Below, one piece after another: positions 1 through 12,600 of a DNA stretch of 64,000 bases (its first letter is position 1; the number at the start of each line of letters is the position of its first letter). The position numbers and the translations under genes were made by a program. Under the pieces are notes generated by a model. It saw only the letters and a list, made by a program, of their open reading frames with translations. It ran no database searches and had not been told where the DNA came from. This DNA is from Talinum fruticosum (lineage: Eukaryota; Streptophyta; Magnoliopsida; Caryophyllales; Talinaceae): positions 2,170,001-2,234,000 of the forward strand of contig JAITYX010000059.1 in NCBI GenBank assembly GCA_021018815.1. The letters run 5' to 3'.

Positions 1-118
1 TGAAGAAGAAAATGGTGATTTTAATGCATGGTTTAAGTTAAACAAAGGGGTTAAGTAGGGGCAAGCAAATGTCTCGGTACTTGTCTTTGAATGGACTAAA
101 TAAACATAATTAATGAGT

Positions 119-148
119 GGATTAGGATTAGGATTAGGATTAGGATTA
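119..148. repeat. (GGATTA)5 microsatellite
   Basis: Five perfect tandem copies of GGATTA. The unit differs from the plant telomere unit TTTAGGG and from TTAGGG, so this is read as an ordinary microsatellite. Confidence 0.95.
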
Positions 149-1443
149 ATTAGGGAGGTTTAATTTTGATGCCCTAAAATTGAATTAGTAGTACTACATA
201 GACTTACGACACCCAACGTCATGGGTTGAGACTGAAATTAAGGAGGCGCAGCCATCAAAACGGCGCCATTGTTGCTCCAACCTGTCGCACCGCACGTGAC
301 TTCCAACTGTTGATCACGATGCCACTTTTGCCCCCCTCCCCTCCCCAACAATTATACATTGGGATTGGGATTCAAGATTGTTTTCCTCTTATTTCCTTTT
401 TTTTTTTTCATCTTTTACTATTATTAGTTTTTTTATTGTAAAGTTGGTCTATAACCATAGGATTAGGAATTATCCTCCTTCATAGGATCTACGTTTTTTA
501 AAGTTCATCTTTTGGTACATACTTTATAATCTTTTAGGATAGGTTCGTTTTGACGTTTATAACATCTAACAATTATTTATGATACACAATGTTATCTTTA
601 AGATGTAACTAAGTTTTTTCGAGTCATATATTAAGAGAAGAGAATAAAGCTCGCTGATCGAGTGGACAAATATGATTTTTGTATTTCCTCTTCTTTACTT
701 TGGTTGTCTATTCCTTCTTTTCTTTTCTCTAAATTCTAATAAAGGACAATTTAGGTAGAACTCTTGCGAGAAAAGTTATCGGTTAGTTATTTACTTATAT
801 TTCAAAAAAAAAAAAAAAAACCTTAACGACTCATAACGGTTATACACTAACCATAACAAGTTATAACAATTAGTTTCATGTAAATTGTAACTACTCATAA
901 TCGCTTGTAATAACTAATAATTAATTATAACAGTTTGTAACAGTTTGTAATAATTAACAACTAGTTTTTAACAGTAAAAAATAAACATACTTAAAATAAA
1001 ATGATTTTATTTAAAGTAGACTCTTTGTGTGTATACACTAATAAATTTGTTAAATTTAATGTGAACGGCCCAAATATCAGTTCAAAGCAAATCGATAAAT
1101 TTGAGTAGGTTGTTCTTTTCTTTTTTTTTTTTTTTTGCATGCATTGATAATTCATAAATGACTAATCATACGGTAAAAATCAGGAAATTTGACATAATTT
1201 TCTTGTTGTTTCTAATTAGTATTCACGTGCTTTTCACGTGCTTCACTAATTGACCCATGTCAATTTCTGTAATTATTTTTAAAAAAATAAAAAAACAGAA
1301 ATCTATTAATAAGGTAAAAACCCTCGAGCATGGAATCTTCCATCTTCTGACTGTTCTCTAATTTCACAAATTTCTTAATTATTATTTATTTTTTATAAAT
1401 ATTTATATAATCAATGTTTTTCCATTTCACAAACTTGTCATCG

Positions 1444-1505
1444 TTGACCGACAAACTCTTAAATACCCAGTTAATACGCAATTATGCTCTAGTTAATCCC
1501 AATGC
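1444..1505 (+). repeat. Diverged direct repeat, copy 1
   Basis: Starts with TTGACCGACAAACTCTTAAA and shares blocks CAGTTAAT, ATTATGC and CAATGC, in the same order and spacing, with the segment at 4021-4083. The similarity continues weakly into AATCAATG. Nature unknown; it could be part of an old transposon or a local duplication. Confidence 0.75.
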
Positions 1506-2641
1506 TCTGTAATCAATGTCTTTGTTGCTTTCTCTCTTCCCCCTCCCCTTTTTTTTTTATTGATGAAAGGATAGTTTATTCATTTTTTTCGATAATTAGA
1601 TGTACTCTATTTATTTTAAAATAATTGTCTTTTTGAAATTACGAAAAAATATTTAAAAAATTTAAAATTTATGAGAAAATTTATGTTAAAAGATCACGTT
1701 GTTGTAATGTTTTATTAAAAATAAAGACGGTCAATAAAAAAATTAATTAATAAATACAAAACTGGTAAATTAGTTATTAATATGTTACTCGCGTTTAAAT
1801 TGTGTTTTTTATTACAGTAGATGATTATTTACATAGATTTTCTGAGTAAAATTAAGTGTTTCATTATTGACCTTCTATAATGTATAGTTATTAGTGCTAA
1901 AAAATATTTTTCCAAAAGTAAATGCAGTAACTTTTTGGAAAATTTCTTTTGGTGTGAATAAAAAAACCTTAATAAAAATTAGCTTAATTAAATGTTGTTG
2001 GTGCTTAAAGTCAAGAGAAGCGGGACAATAGGTCAACGACAATGCAACTTATGATACCACTAAATTAATTCTATTGCAAAGGTTTGTCAAAGGCTACAAA
2101 TTACACCTAGTCAATGATTCTTCAAGTCTTCGTGTTATGACTTTTATGAAGTCTTTGCTGCATCTAAATCCTACACCTATTTTTCATTTTTTACCGGTTA
2201 TATGTCAATATGTGATTCGGGGTATGATGCACCGTACTTTAGGAATTGCAATCTAATAACTAGATAGTTTCGAACTTTCGGTTGACGGTTTATTTTTAGA
2301 AGGCGTGGTAAATGGGCCTTTTGGTCCCGGTATAGGTTGTATTAAATGTGATCTTTGTTCAAGTTGGGTGATTTTTGGCTTGAATCCACTTCGGATCAAC
2401 TAATGTTTGGCTCGATAAAAGTCATACAAAAAGAAGCAATTTTTTAAAAAAGTTTAGGTTGACTTTAGTTCAGTTCAAATCTCATCTCAAGTGTATCTAT
2501 TTCAAATAAGAGATGTGTAATATGGATAAAAAGTAGTTTGGTATGAATCTTAAGCCAGTTTTATAGATGTAGGTCAATCATGTTTGGCTAATAACTTTTT
2601 GAGAAATTTTTTAACTTTTGACTTGGTAAAAAAATATTTAA

Positions 2642-2780
2642 GGTGTTTGGTAAGTTAGTTTTTTGTTATAACTTTTTATTCTTAAAAAAATTCTCAAAAA
2701 GATAATTTTAATAACTTTTTGTGATTAACTTTTTACAAATTAACATTTTGTCCGAGAAACAACTAATTTTATCAAACATT
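2642..2780. repeat. Small MITE-like element with imperfect terminal inverted repeats
   Basis: The left end GGTGTTTGGTAAGTTAGTT pairs imperfectly with the right end when reverse-complemented (AATGTTTGATAAAATTAGTT). The roughly 140 bp between is AT-rich and non-coding. Target-site duplication is not clear, so the family is left open. Confidence 0.45.
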
Positions 2781-2990
2781 TTTTCTGGAATAAATAAATA
2801 TAAACAGTTAATTAGAGCAGTTAACAACTAACGACTAATTCAATCAACCAACTGATAACCGCTAATAACTAATTACTAAAAATATTGATTTAAGAAGTTG
2901 ATCCCTAATTTTATGAAATAAAAAATGTAGAGCTTTTAACTTAGGCCATGTCTAAAAGGCAGGGTTAATTTAATGGGTGGGAATCTGACA

Positions 2991-3043
2991 GGAGAGGGAG
3001 AGGGAGAGGGAGAGGGAGAGGGAGAGAGAGAGAGAGAGAGAGA
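2991..3043. repeat. GA-rich microsatellite (GGGAGA then GA)
   Basis: Several GAGAGG-type units run directly into a (GA)n tract. There is no gene attached that I can recognise. Confidence 0.95.
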
Positions 3044-4020
3044 AGGGGTGACAGAGAAAGTTCTATTCCGAATCCAGGGCGTATGTCAAACAAGGCAAAG
3101 ATTGAAAACAACACAAATATTTTAACACTCACAGCACTGCACTGCACTGCTCTGCTCTGCTGTATATCAGGCAGAAGTGGCAGTCAGTAATACTAATAAT
3201 ATTACACAGAATAAGTTTTCCTAAAAACAGGGCAACCCCAACGCCAGAGGCTATGCCAAAGCCAAAGCAACAGCCACAGCCATAGACTTTGCCTTCTCTT
3301 CTCCTCCATTCCATCACTCTCATCTTATTATTATTATTATTACGTATTATTATTTGGTCTCTTAAAATCAGTCTCAGGGAATCTTTCTCTGCTCCTCAGT
3401 TTTGTGTTGTGTTGTCTTGTGTTCTGTCACACCTTATTAATTATATTTCAATTAACTTCAATCTCACTACAATTTTTTTTGCCTTCTTTGCATCCAAAAA
3501 AATATAATGTTGTTTAAAGAATCATCCCAACTGAAGTTGGTGTGTGTTTGTATGGCTTTTGCATAAATTTATTCTTGCTTCGTGGATCAAAAAGATAATT
3601 TTCTCCTTACCTCACGTAGTATTCAATATTAGGGCTAGCGGTAGTCGAACTCGAACTTGAAAGTAATAATTAATGTCCTTTGGCTATGAGCCGATGATAC
3701 ATCATACATGCATGTCATTGATATTGTAAATTGATAGATTTTATAAAATAAAAAAGTTAATTATAGTTAGAGATATTATTATAAAGCCGAGGGAGTAATA
3801 ACACTATACTAACTATCAATAAAGAAAGATCAAAATATTTAAAATTAATTAAATTACGAAGGAATTAAAATGGTAAAATTGGAGAGAGACAAAGTAGAAA
3901 TTTGTGTGACTTGTATTTGCATGAAGGTAATAATGAGGTGAGATAGTAATGGGGTTCCATAATTAATACAAACTTTTAAAAGATAAGCAAAGGATTAAAA
4001 ATTACTAAAAATAAAATCAA

Positions 4021-4083
4021 TTGACCGACAAACTCTTAAATGTAACAGTTAATCCACCATTATGCCTTTGCTAATCACAATGC
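4021..4083 (+). repeat. Diverged direct repeat, copy 2
   Basis: Second copy of the block at 1444-1505, about 2.6 kb away and in the same orientation, with small indels between the shared segments. Confidence 0.75.
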
Positions 4084-6962
4084 ACACTTTGACTCCAATC
4101 CCCGTGCTTAATAATATTAATAATCAATGCTCTCTAAAAAAAACAAAAATAATTTAAAAAAAAAATTAAAAAATTAAAAGAAAAAAAAAAGAATATTATT
4201 AGTGGTTAATTTCTTGGAAGGCAGCGATTCAATGTCGCCAGCTATTGCGGCATAAGATGAGGTCCCCTTGTGTCGCACCCCCAGGTGACTCAGTGACTAT
4301 CAATCGAGTTTTTTATTTTTTATTTTTGTAATTTTAGTACTAAACAGCTCATTTTATTTTTTATTTTATAGAATTTTTATGTATTTTTAAAAAATAAATA
4401 AATTGGAAGAAACATTAACCATTGTCCTCGTTACTCGTTTGATGTGAGCTGGTGACTTAGAGGATCTGTTTAAGAAACTCTGTGATCTCATTGTAATCAA
4501 TTTAGTTGACTTTTTTTTTATTGTTAAAAACTATCATTGTGATAAACCCTTAAGGCAAAATATATTTCTATATATATATATATATAAGTTTGATAGATAC
4601 TAATAATGTTATTATAAAATAAATTATATAATTATAAGGGTAAAATTAGAATTAGTGTTCAAAAGAGAGTTGTAAAATATATTTAAGAATTACGGTTCAC
4701 GGGTACTAATAGATCATTTTTTAACTTTAGCTGGTTTATATTTATACAACTCAATAAATACTTCATTATTACCACATAAAAAAGAAATCCATACTTTATG
4801 CACTAATTTTATATAGTATATATATCAAATTGTTTTTCAAACTCATGAAAATACATTTTAAACCCAAATACTTTTAATTTGGATTCTTATAATCATACGT
4901 GGCGTTTCTGTACATGGGTATAAAATAAACAATAATAATAATAATAATGCAAAGTTTTTCTTTAAAAAAAATTATTCCAAAAAAGATGAATCATGAGCAA
5001 ACTATCCCCATCATAACATACCCTTTTTTAAAAATAAATAAAAAAAGGGAATAGGGAGTATATAACTTGGAAAAGTGTAGAAAATAGACTCCTTTGCTTG
5101 AAAATACATTTGCACCAAATTCAATCCCCAAAAATATATAAAAAGAATAAAATAGGGACGAGAGAGAGGGTAACGTGGTAGATCAAGCGGATGAAGTGGG
5201 GGGATCCCCACGTGTGGAAGATGTTTGTGTCTACAACTCTACTCTACTCTACATGACATTTTTTGTTTAAGGTTTTTTTTTAGTGAACCCTTTTGACTTT
5301 TCTAGCACAAAGAAAAAGAGCACAAACAAAGAAACTTTTTAATTAAAAAATTAAATTAAAAAAAGGGTTACCTAATATTTTGGTCCACAACCATAACCAC
5401 ATCTTTTGCCTTAAGACCCGGCTTTGGGTTAATCCCCACACCCTCTCTCTAAAATCTCACTCCATTTCCCCTTTTTCTTTAACTCATTTCTTAATTATAA
5501 AAAAAAAAATGGTCTTTTCTTTGGCTACTTTCTAGGAATATTGTCCATTTTTTTATGCCACCATTTTGGGATTTTTGTTGACTCTTCTAAGTGAATAACC
5601 CTATTGTTAATGCTCGTATGGAGGTGAACAACTATACTCGAGCTCTCGATATCAGCTAATTTACTTCATAAATTTTTCAAAAAATTTAGAATATATATTA
5701 CTAATTAAGCAAGTGGTCTAAAAAGTTTGCTAACTTTATGTACAATCATTGGAGGAAAAAAAAGGCAATAATTAAATAACTCGTTTTTTTGTTAAATTAT
5801 TATTTATTTTGTATAACTACTTTTTGTCATACTTACATAAAGAATATTGGCTAAGAAAAACGTAGATTCATATCAATATTCAAGTGTGGTATGAAAAGAA
5901 AAGTAGGTGATATATTTTGGGATCCATCCAAATATAAAATAGCAAGAAAATATTCCATCAATAAACAATTTTTTAATAATTTCTTTTAACAGAAACACGG
6001 ATTATGGGTGTGAGGCATGGTGTTTTAAATGATGATGCAAATACAGCTCATACTATTTAATTCCACATCTGATGACTTACACAAATTAAAAAAAAAAAAA
6101 CATAGTATAAGGATTGAACATGGAAAATGAGCACTATTCAATATGCAGGCAAAATGGTGGGAAGGGAAGAAAGAATACTTGGGGAAATTTCAGCTGTTTT
6201 CATAGTGTGAACAAGTTACAACTTGACTTATAATTTGGCAACAAAATTCCAACCAAAACCTTTTCTAACTAGTGTTTGTTGATTATGACCCTTTATTATT
6301 CTTGCTCTTTGTCACATCTTCGTAATCTCTAACCTTCATTGTCGACATTATAAACTGGTATAATCGCTGGGAGTCATAAAGATCGATGAAAATTGAACTT
6401 GAATCAAAGTTTTAGTGTACATCTGAAGACTTTACCAGCTAAACTAGACTCGGGTGCGAGCAAAGATTATGATTTGAATACATGATAATGTTAATGTAGA
6501 GAAAGGATGGTAGTGAAAATAGTGTTTATCTTGAATATATAGAAAGCAATTGAGAGTGGGGGCGGAAGAAGGCTCCTTGCCATTTCATGGCCACAAAGCC
6601 CTGAAATGGATAGGAGCCATTTCCTTTAATTGACAGACATAGATGATGAGTAGCTAATCTTCAAATAGGAAAAAGGGATGAAATACATAGGCAATAATAT
6701 AACTAACTATTAATCCCTGAAGCAAATGATGAAGTGAGGTTTTTCTCACTACCACCAAAACTTTGAGGAAGGATGAAAGTTTCCAAGTTAAGCCTGTACA
6801 AGCCGAAATCATTGTAATGAGATGTTTGTCCTTTGACTCGTAAACAGTCCACCTCCGCTCATCAGACTGCTTACGTCTTGGCCTCTCAGGATCTGACTTG
6901 AGCTCGATCCAAATTAGGGCTTCTTTGAGGAGTTGTAGAGGTTTGTCCTTGGGGTTGATCAT

Positions 6963-9051
6963 CTATAGAGCACATTGCTCAGCTTCCCGGACCTTGCCCT
7001 GCCAAACATGTTGCGCAATCTTTTTGTATAAGTCCTCGTACGAGCCAAGAGCAGAAAGGCCAAGGGTTGGACCAACATCCTCTGATTCCATTAGCACCTT
7101 GAAAGGACCGGCCCCAAGTCCGAGCTTGGTTTTGTGGTGGTCTCTGCCACTTTGGGAACCTTCATCTGATGAGCTATCCATTGTGCCGTTACAACCATTA
7201 GACAAGTTTCCGGTCTTGTCTAAATTGCTGTCGGAGGTACTGCTCCCAGTTGAATCACCAGAGGAGCTCTGTGAAATTTGCTGCTCGGTGAGGATGGGTT
7301 TCCCAAAAAGCATAAATTTGGGCGCTTTAGAGTCGTCTTTCTTAGGGTCTTGATCCGGGATTCCCATGGTCAGGAAGGACGATAAGTTTTCGCTGATTTT
7401 GGGTTTTACTAGGAAGTTGCCATTGGGAAATTTCGGACTAGGACTAGGTCCGTTGGGAAAAAGACCCGAGCTCAGTTTGTTTAGGTGGAAATCTGACAAG
7501 AATTGTCCAAACTGAGAATGCCTGGCTCCCTGTACGCCTGCAGGGACCTTATCTGCCAAACCAAACAAAGGACCACTAGGGGTGAGGGTGCTACCGGGGA
7601 ATGATGGCATGGGGAGTTGGTCGACAAAAGGGAAATCGGATGCTTGAGGAAGCCTCAGCTTCTTCCTTGGAGGGGAAAATGGTGACATATGAATCGTGGG
7701 CATGCTCGCCACTAATTCAACCAACCATGGATTCACTCTCTTCACGTTTTGAAGTAGATCTGGTTCATCCCAGGCAACCTGCAATGAGATATGAAGGCTA
7801 AATCATTAACACTGTCCTATTCAATTGGGATCTAAAGAGATCAAGATGTATACGACTTTACTCATAGCAAGCAAAAGCGTGTTTTTGAAAGTTTTGACAA
7901 TATAATAGAGGAATATTGGACTATGAACATGTCAAACATTCAGAAAGAGCTGGTGAAAGTACCAGAAGAAGGCGCCAAGGGGAGTTAGGCCAATGGATGG
8001 GATCAGCAACCTGAACAGAGGAGACAGTCCCCATAAACCAGCTAATCCGGGATGAATCTTCGGTCTCGAAGGCCATCTTGAATCTCATCCCAGCACACCA
8101 CTGGACTTGCATCGCAGCCCTAACAGCCGAGGCCTTGACACAAAACTCCGGAGTACTCGCCCTCGGATAGTAAACAACCTCAAATGGCTGCCCACTGGCG
8201 GCAAGACTAGCGGCCTCAACCACAGATTCCGGCCTCACTTTTCCATAAGCTCCACAGCCCCCATTGTTTCTAAGCATTTTACCCTCATCCTCTCTCAAGA
8301 AAGAAGCATACCCCCGTATGGGGTTCCACAATTTCCATTCCAACCAGAAGGCGGTTCAGGGCCACCGCCAATCCCCCTCTTTGCCCTCCTAATCCCGACA
8401 CACAGATCTCCATTCTCAGCCCTCAGAAACACGATTGAATCCCCGGCAATGAGCTTCTTCTGGTTTACAAAGTTGCTCCAACCAGTGGTCAAAAGATGCC
8501 TTCTAGGGGTTCCCCTGTAAATGTGCCTAAATTTCCAGGTTACCCCATGAACATCCTTGGCTAGGATGGTCTGAACGGGGGCTCAGCAGAGTAATCTAGC
8601 CTGGGGAAGATGGTCTCAGCGCAATACCGAGGAACCGAAAACCCCCACCATTGTTGGCATCAGATTGGGTTAGGGTTTTGGCAAAGGAAGCTGGTTTCTC
8701 TAAACCCTCAGCATCATTGCTACCCAATAAGCCAACATCATCAGTGAAATCAAAGGTGCTCTCTCTCAAAGGGATCAATTTAATCTTGGCAAAAACCTCA
8801 TCAGTTTCTTGATCAGCTAAATATTTGATTGAGGAGATTCTACATGGGATTAACGGAGGGATTTTGGGGTAGGTTTTAAGATCAACATTAACTTGGGCAT
8901 GTTCAATGTGACCTTGAGGAAAATAAAAGACCTTAGAATTAACTGGGGGCATTTGGACCATCCCTCCAGCACAGGCATGCCATAGCTGAGGATCCAAGCA
9001 GTTTTCCACTTCTTTCATGGATTTTTCACTTGGGTTCATTACATTAATCAT
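6963..9051 (-). CDS. ARF10: Auxin response factor, ARF10/16/18 type (miR160 target), frameshifted in this assembly
   Basis: Transcription factor that binds auxin response elements through a B3 domain; this clade is usually repressive and controlled by miR160. The start is the ATG at 9051 ([11 protein letters not shown], then [14 protein letters not shown]). In order follow the dimerisation/B3 region ([14 protein letters not shown], then after two frame shifts [20 protein letters not shown] and [13 protein letters not shown]), the Auxin_resp domain ([47 protein letters not shown]), an intron at 7779-7962, then [20 protein letters not shown], a long middle region and the start of a PB1 domain ([19 protein letters not shown]). 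Frame is lost one base short at a T run (8638-8641), a C run of the sense strand (8577-8581) and a G run of the sense strand (8311-8315). A further shift near 7010 cuts PB1; reading one frame over gives MFG and LSNVLYR. Corrected length is about 635 residues plus a PB1 tail, near the 670-690 of Arabidopsis ARF16/ARF10. The middle-region wording ([11 protein letters not shown]) is closest to ARF10. Assembly error is likelier than a pseudogene. Confidence 0.93.
7519..7539 (-). promoter_or_regulatory. miR160 target site in the ARF transcript
   Basis: The plus strand here matches the 21-nt plant miR160 sequence at 19 positions, so the minus-strand ARF mRNA carries the complement. Differences are at miRNA positions 17 and 21, outside the seed and cleavage zone (positions 10-11). 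The site encodes AGVQGARH, the peptide characteristic of ARF10/16/17-group genes at this site. Regulation by miR160-guided cleavage is inferred from the family. Confidence 0.93.
7779..7962 (-). other. ARF coding intron
   Basis: 184-nt intron with donor CTG|GTACTT and acceptor TTGCAG|GTTGCC, separating WRLL from VAWDEPD, the position expected in this ARF clade. The codon before the donor reads Leu (CTG) where the family usually has Gln (CAG), so one base may be wrong. Confidence 0.85.
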
Positions 9052-9101
9052 TGCATTCCAAGTATTCAACAAACCCCCAATTCTTTCTGCTTCAATTTCC
9101 C

Positions 9102-9425
9102 CTGCAACAAAATTTAGGGATTTTGTTTCAGTACACAACCACAACCACAAACTCCTCACCAATTCATAAAATCCAAAACACAAAAAAAAAGGCAAATGAA
9201 GAATTGGGTATTTGTTGCTTCAGTATAGAAACTACATAAACCCAAAAAAGATTTTAAAAAAAAAAAACAAAAATGAAAACCCAGAAGCTGAATCTGAAAT
9301 TCACAGTCAGATTAGGAAAGGGGGTATAAACTTTTTTTCGATGGGTTTTCCTTAAGCAACCAAAAAACACAATTGATAGTCAATATGGTAGTAAAAAACA
9401 CAAATAAGGGAACTTAATCTCATAC
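9102..9425 (-). other. Probable 5'UTR intron of the ARF gene
   Basis: On the minus strand, ACAAG|GTATGAG (donor at 9425) and TTTTGTTGCAG (acceptor ending at 9102) fit consensus splice sites. They remove a T-rich segment just upstream of the ATG. There is no coding potential in the excised part. Confidence 0.6.
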
Positions 9426-9535
9426 CTTGTTTCAGAACAGCAACTTAAGTATGTATTTCAGCAAACCCAGAATGAATCACCACCTGGGAGAGGAATTCCC
9501 CTTCTGAAATCAAGAATTTCTGGGTATGAGGAGAG

Positions 9536-9625
9536 AGAAAATAGAAGGAAGTGAGGAAGTGTGGAAGAGAGGGAAAGTAAAGGAGGAGGAGGAGGAGAGA
9601 GAGAGATAGAGAGATAGAGAGAGAA
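9536..9625. repeat. GA/CT-rich tract in the ARF leader
   Basis: The plus strand is GA-rich (GAGGA, GAGA and GATAGA units), hence CT-rich in the ARF mRNA leader. Such pyrimidine-rich leaders recur in the GATA and WAV3-like genes of this window. Confidence 0.8.
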
Positions 9626-9680
9626 GCAACTGGGCGTGGGCTTTGACATGAAAAAGTGGTTAAAGCGTGTGAGAGTATGT

Positions 9681-9687
9681 TTATATA
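9681..9687 (-). promoter_or_regulatory. Candidate TATA box of the ARF gene
   Basis: TATATAA on the minus strand, about 30 bp before the point where a CT-rich (sense-strand) leader begins. It predicts a transcription start near 9650 and a leader of roughly 250 nt around the proposed 5'UTR intron. Confidence 0.5.
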
Positions 9688-12600
9688 TCAAATGGAGAGA
9701 GATTAGATTTTTGTGATTGGAAAGATCAGGGTGATCCATTTTCTTTTAAAAAAATTATAAAATAAATTTATGAAATAAATATATTTTAAATTAACTTTCA
9801 CGGGATTAATTAAAAAATGAAAAGATAAAATTGACCGAAATTCTTATTTTTGTTGGTTAGTTCCAGCACTCTCAACGGACACAGATCTGACTGAGACTTT
9901 CTACTCTCTCTTTCTCTTTCTCTCTCCTCAACCTGTACGTAAAAGTCGTAATGTTTGTCTGCCTCACGCTCTCTTCTCCAATCTACTAAGCCACGCGCCT
10001 TACTTTCCTTTTTTAGGATTTTCGAGTCTTGTTCAATTTTTTCCTTGTATTTTTCCAACATAACTTTTTTTAAAAAAATTTCGAACATAACTTGTATAAT
10101 TACAGTTTTTAAATTTCGTTAAAATCACCTTTTTTGGTTAATACTCATAATTTTTGATTTTATATCGTTACTAATTAATTTAATTGATAAAATTTTAAAT
10201 TATGATATTATTAAATTTTGTCTATGATTTTTTTGAATATTTAAAGGTGCTATTAGCATTGTACAACAAATATAACCTTATTTTTTTAGATTTTTATGGG
10301 TTAAAAAAAATGCTTACATCATTTTTTTCTGTTATAGTTTTAAATTTATATAAGAATATTTATAGTTGGTACTGAATTTTTTGGTTTTTCAACTCCTGAA
10401 AAATTTTCATTTTAAAAAATAAAATGTTATATGGGTAGTAAGTAAAATTTTATAAGGTATATGTTTGAATAAATTTTCATCAACTTTTGCAGCAAGACAA
10501 CTTTAATATAGATTTTATTAAATGGAACTATTTTGTTATATAATTAAATTATTCTTTTTTATATTTTCAGAAGCTTTTAGGTGAGATAATTTTATTAAAT
10601 ATATAGTTCCATTAAATATGGGTTTACAAAATTTATATTAGGATGTGTACCAAGTATTGCTTATATAAATATCTTTCGCAATCCAAGTAAACCAAGTTTA
10701 TGGTTTGGTCACATAAGAGAGTTATAATGTGATTTTAACACTTATTTTAACCTCGATGATTCGAAAAAGTAAAGACTTGATGTTGCTCTCTATAGTTTGC
10801 CCTGATATTTTTGAAAACTAGACAAAATCATATCAAAATACAATTAGAATATCATAATATACGTATTTACATCCTACATAAAAAGATTCTTAAAAATATA
10901 TCTTATCAAGTATAAGTCATCATACTCTTTGTTCAACATCTTGCTTTAGGTACATATAAATATAGTGAAGATTAATTGCAATTAGTTTATAACCGTAATT
11001 ACTAATTTCGGCGTCGAAAAAACTCTCTAAGGCAATTGCACATTTGAAGTTCTTCGTCAAAAGACGCAAAAGTCATATGTTATGAGTTATCTATGAAGGT
11101 TAGATTTTATATGAAATATAGTACTTGCGATTGTTAGTTACAACCTACTTGCAAAGTATTTAGAAGTTTGAATCAAAGAAATAGTTTCTTCAAATTTTGC
11201 ACAAGCTGATCTTTATCTTTTTGTACAATACTAAAAAGAAAGTCTACCGTTATAAAATTTTACTTAATGAGAAAAAAATTAACCTTACCCTATCTTTTAT
11301 CTAATTGCTAAGATATTGGCTATTTAAACTCAATTTCTTAACTCTTTTTGAAGATTTTTCTCAAATAACATACACCTTCACTACTTAACTTTTTTTTTTT
11401 TTTTGTTGGGGGGGCTAAAATTTTGATAAGTCAAGTCAAACATATTCAGGGGAAAGAAAAAAGTATATATGAAGGGGGGTCACTTTGGTTGTGCTTGCCA
11501 ATTGTATTATTAAGAAAACACTCTAATGCATCCACTTGAAAAAAATATTAAAAATTGAATCAAGAGTAGCATGAGATAGGAAGTGGTAAGACATTCTTTT
11601 TTTTTTTTTTCTTCCTCAAATCATATGTTTTGAATCTCACTTTGTTCCCTTTGTTCTAGTATTAATTGATTTACAACCTAAATAACAATTAAATAAATAA
11701 AATAAATAAAATAAAAATTAAAAAAAGGGGGAAAGGAAACAATGGGCATGCACTTAATTGCAAGGTTATTGATTATGCATGGTTGTCATAAGTCATATGG
11801 TCTAATATATATATATATATATACATATGTGGTGGTAGCGGGCTAGAGTGGATTTGATAAGAGTGGTTTTAATTTTTCCCAACATCAAATTAATAAGGCT
11901 CACATGCAAATCAACACACATCTAGTTGCATAGTACACTATTTTTAGGACTTAATTCAACTCTAATTTCATCTTTAATTTAATCCATTTCTTTGTATGAG
12001 ATCCCAAAACTTTCCAAACGTCCTAAACCCTTCTCACTCTATTCTCTTTCTATCTCTTCTTATCGATTAAACTTGATTAAATGTCCGTTTTCTCAAATTT
12101 ATAAAGCTGACGTCTAGTACCGATGAGGTTTCGACCTTGTGATTAAGACCAATACTTTGGATACATTAGGTTACACGCTCAATCCTATCATTCCTTTTTC
12201 ATTATGTAATTATATTATATTGCCTTTTTTATATATTATCATAGAAATTTACTTTATCTTCCTGTAATATAAATTTTTGTGTGTATTTTACTTTTAGAAA
12301 AATAAATATTATTTTTTATTACCTTATCTTCCCAATGTATGAATATTTTGAACATTTTTTAATATGTGTGTGCATTGATAAACTGGTAAAAAAAACTTAA
12401 GGAATGATACAGAAAATTGCCAAAATATTTATTCTTATGGCTGAGGCTAAAAGACAATATATTATTCTTAATAAAAATATAAAAAGGCACTCTTGTTTTT
12501 TGGATGAAGGACACTCCTCTTTTTATTCAATTACAGAGTTTATGAGTGTAATAAAAATGCTGATTTTGAGGCATAAGATGAATTACCCTTTTTTTTTTTT

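Larger units (their letters stand above)
1..6653. other. Intergenic AT-rich region without a recognisable gene
   Basis: No open frame here resembles a known protein, and short frames are rich in low-complexity or transmembrane-like residues expected from AT-rich DNA. It holds a short GGATTA repeat, a GA microsatellite near 3.0 kb, a diverged direct duplication (about 1.45 and 4.02 kb), a small MITE-like element near 2.7 kb and several poly-A/T tracts. The right end is the 3' flank of the minus-strand ARF gene. A small hairpin next to a G-box-like CACGTG lies near 5.2 kb. Confidence 0.7.

Noticed and set aside
119..148. Possible interstitial telomere repeat
   Set aside because: The unit is GGATTA, not TTTAGGG or TTAGGG, and there are only five copies.
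8311..8641. Programmed frameshifting in the ARF mRNA
   Set aside because: Several shifts at ordinary homopolymers, with no slippery site or structure known for ARFs, are better explained by sequencing error.
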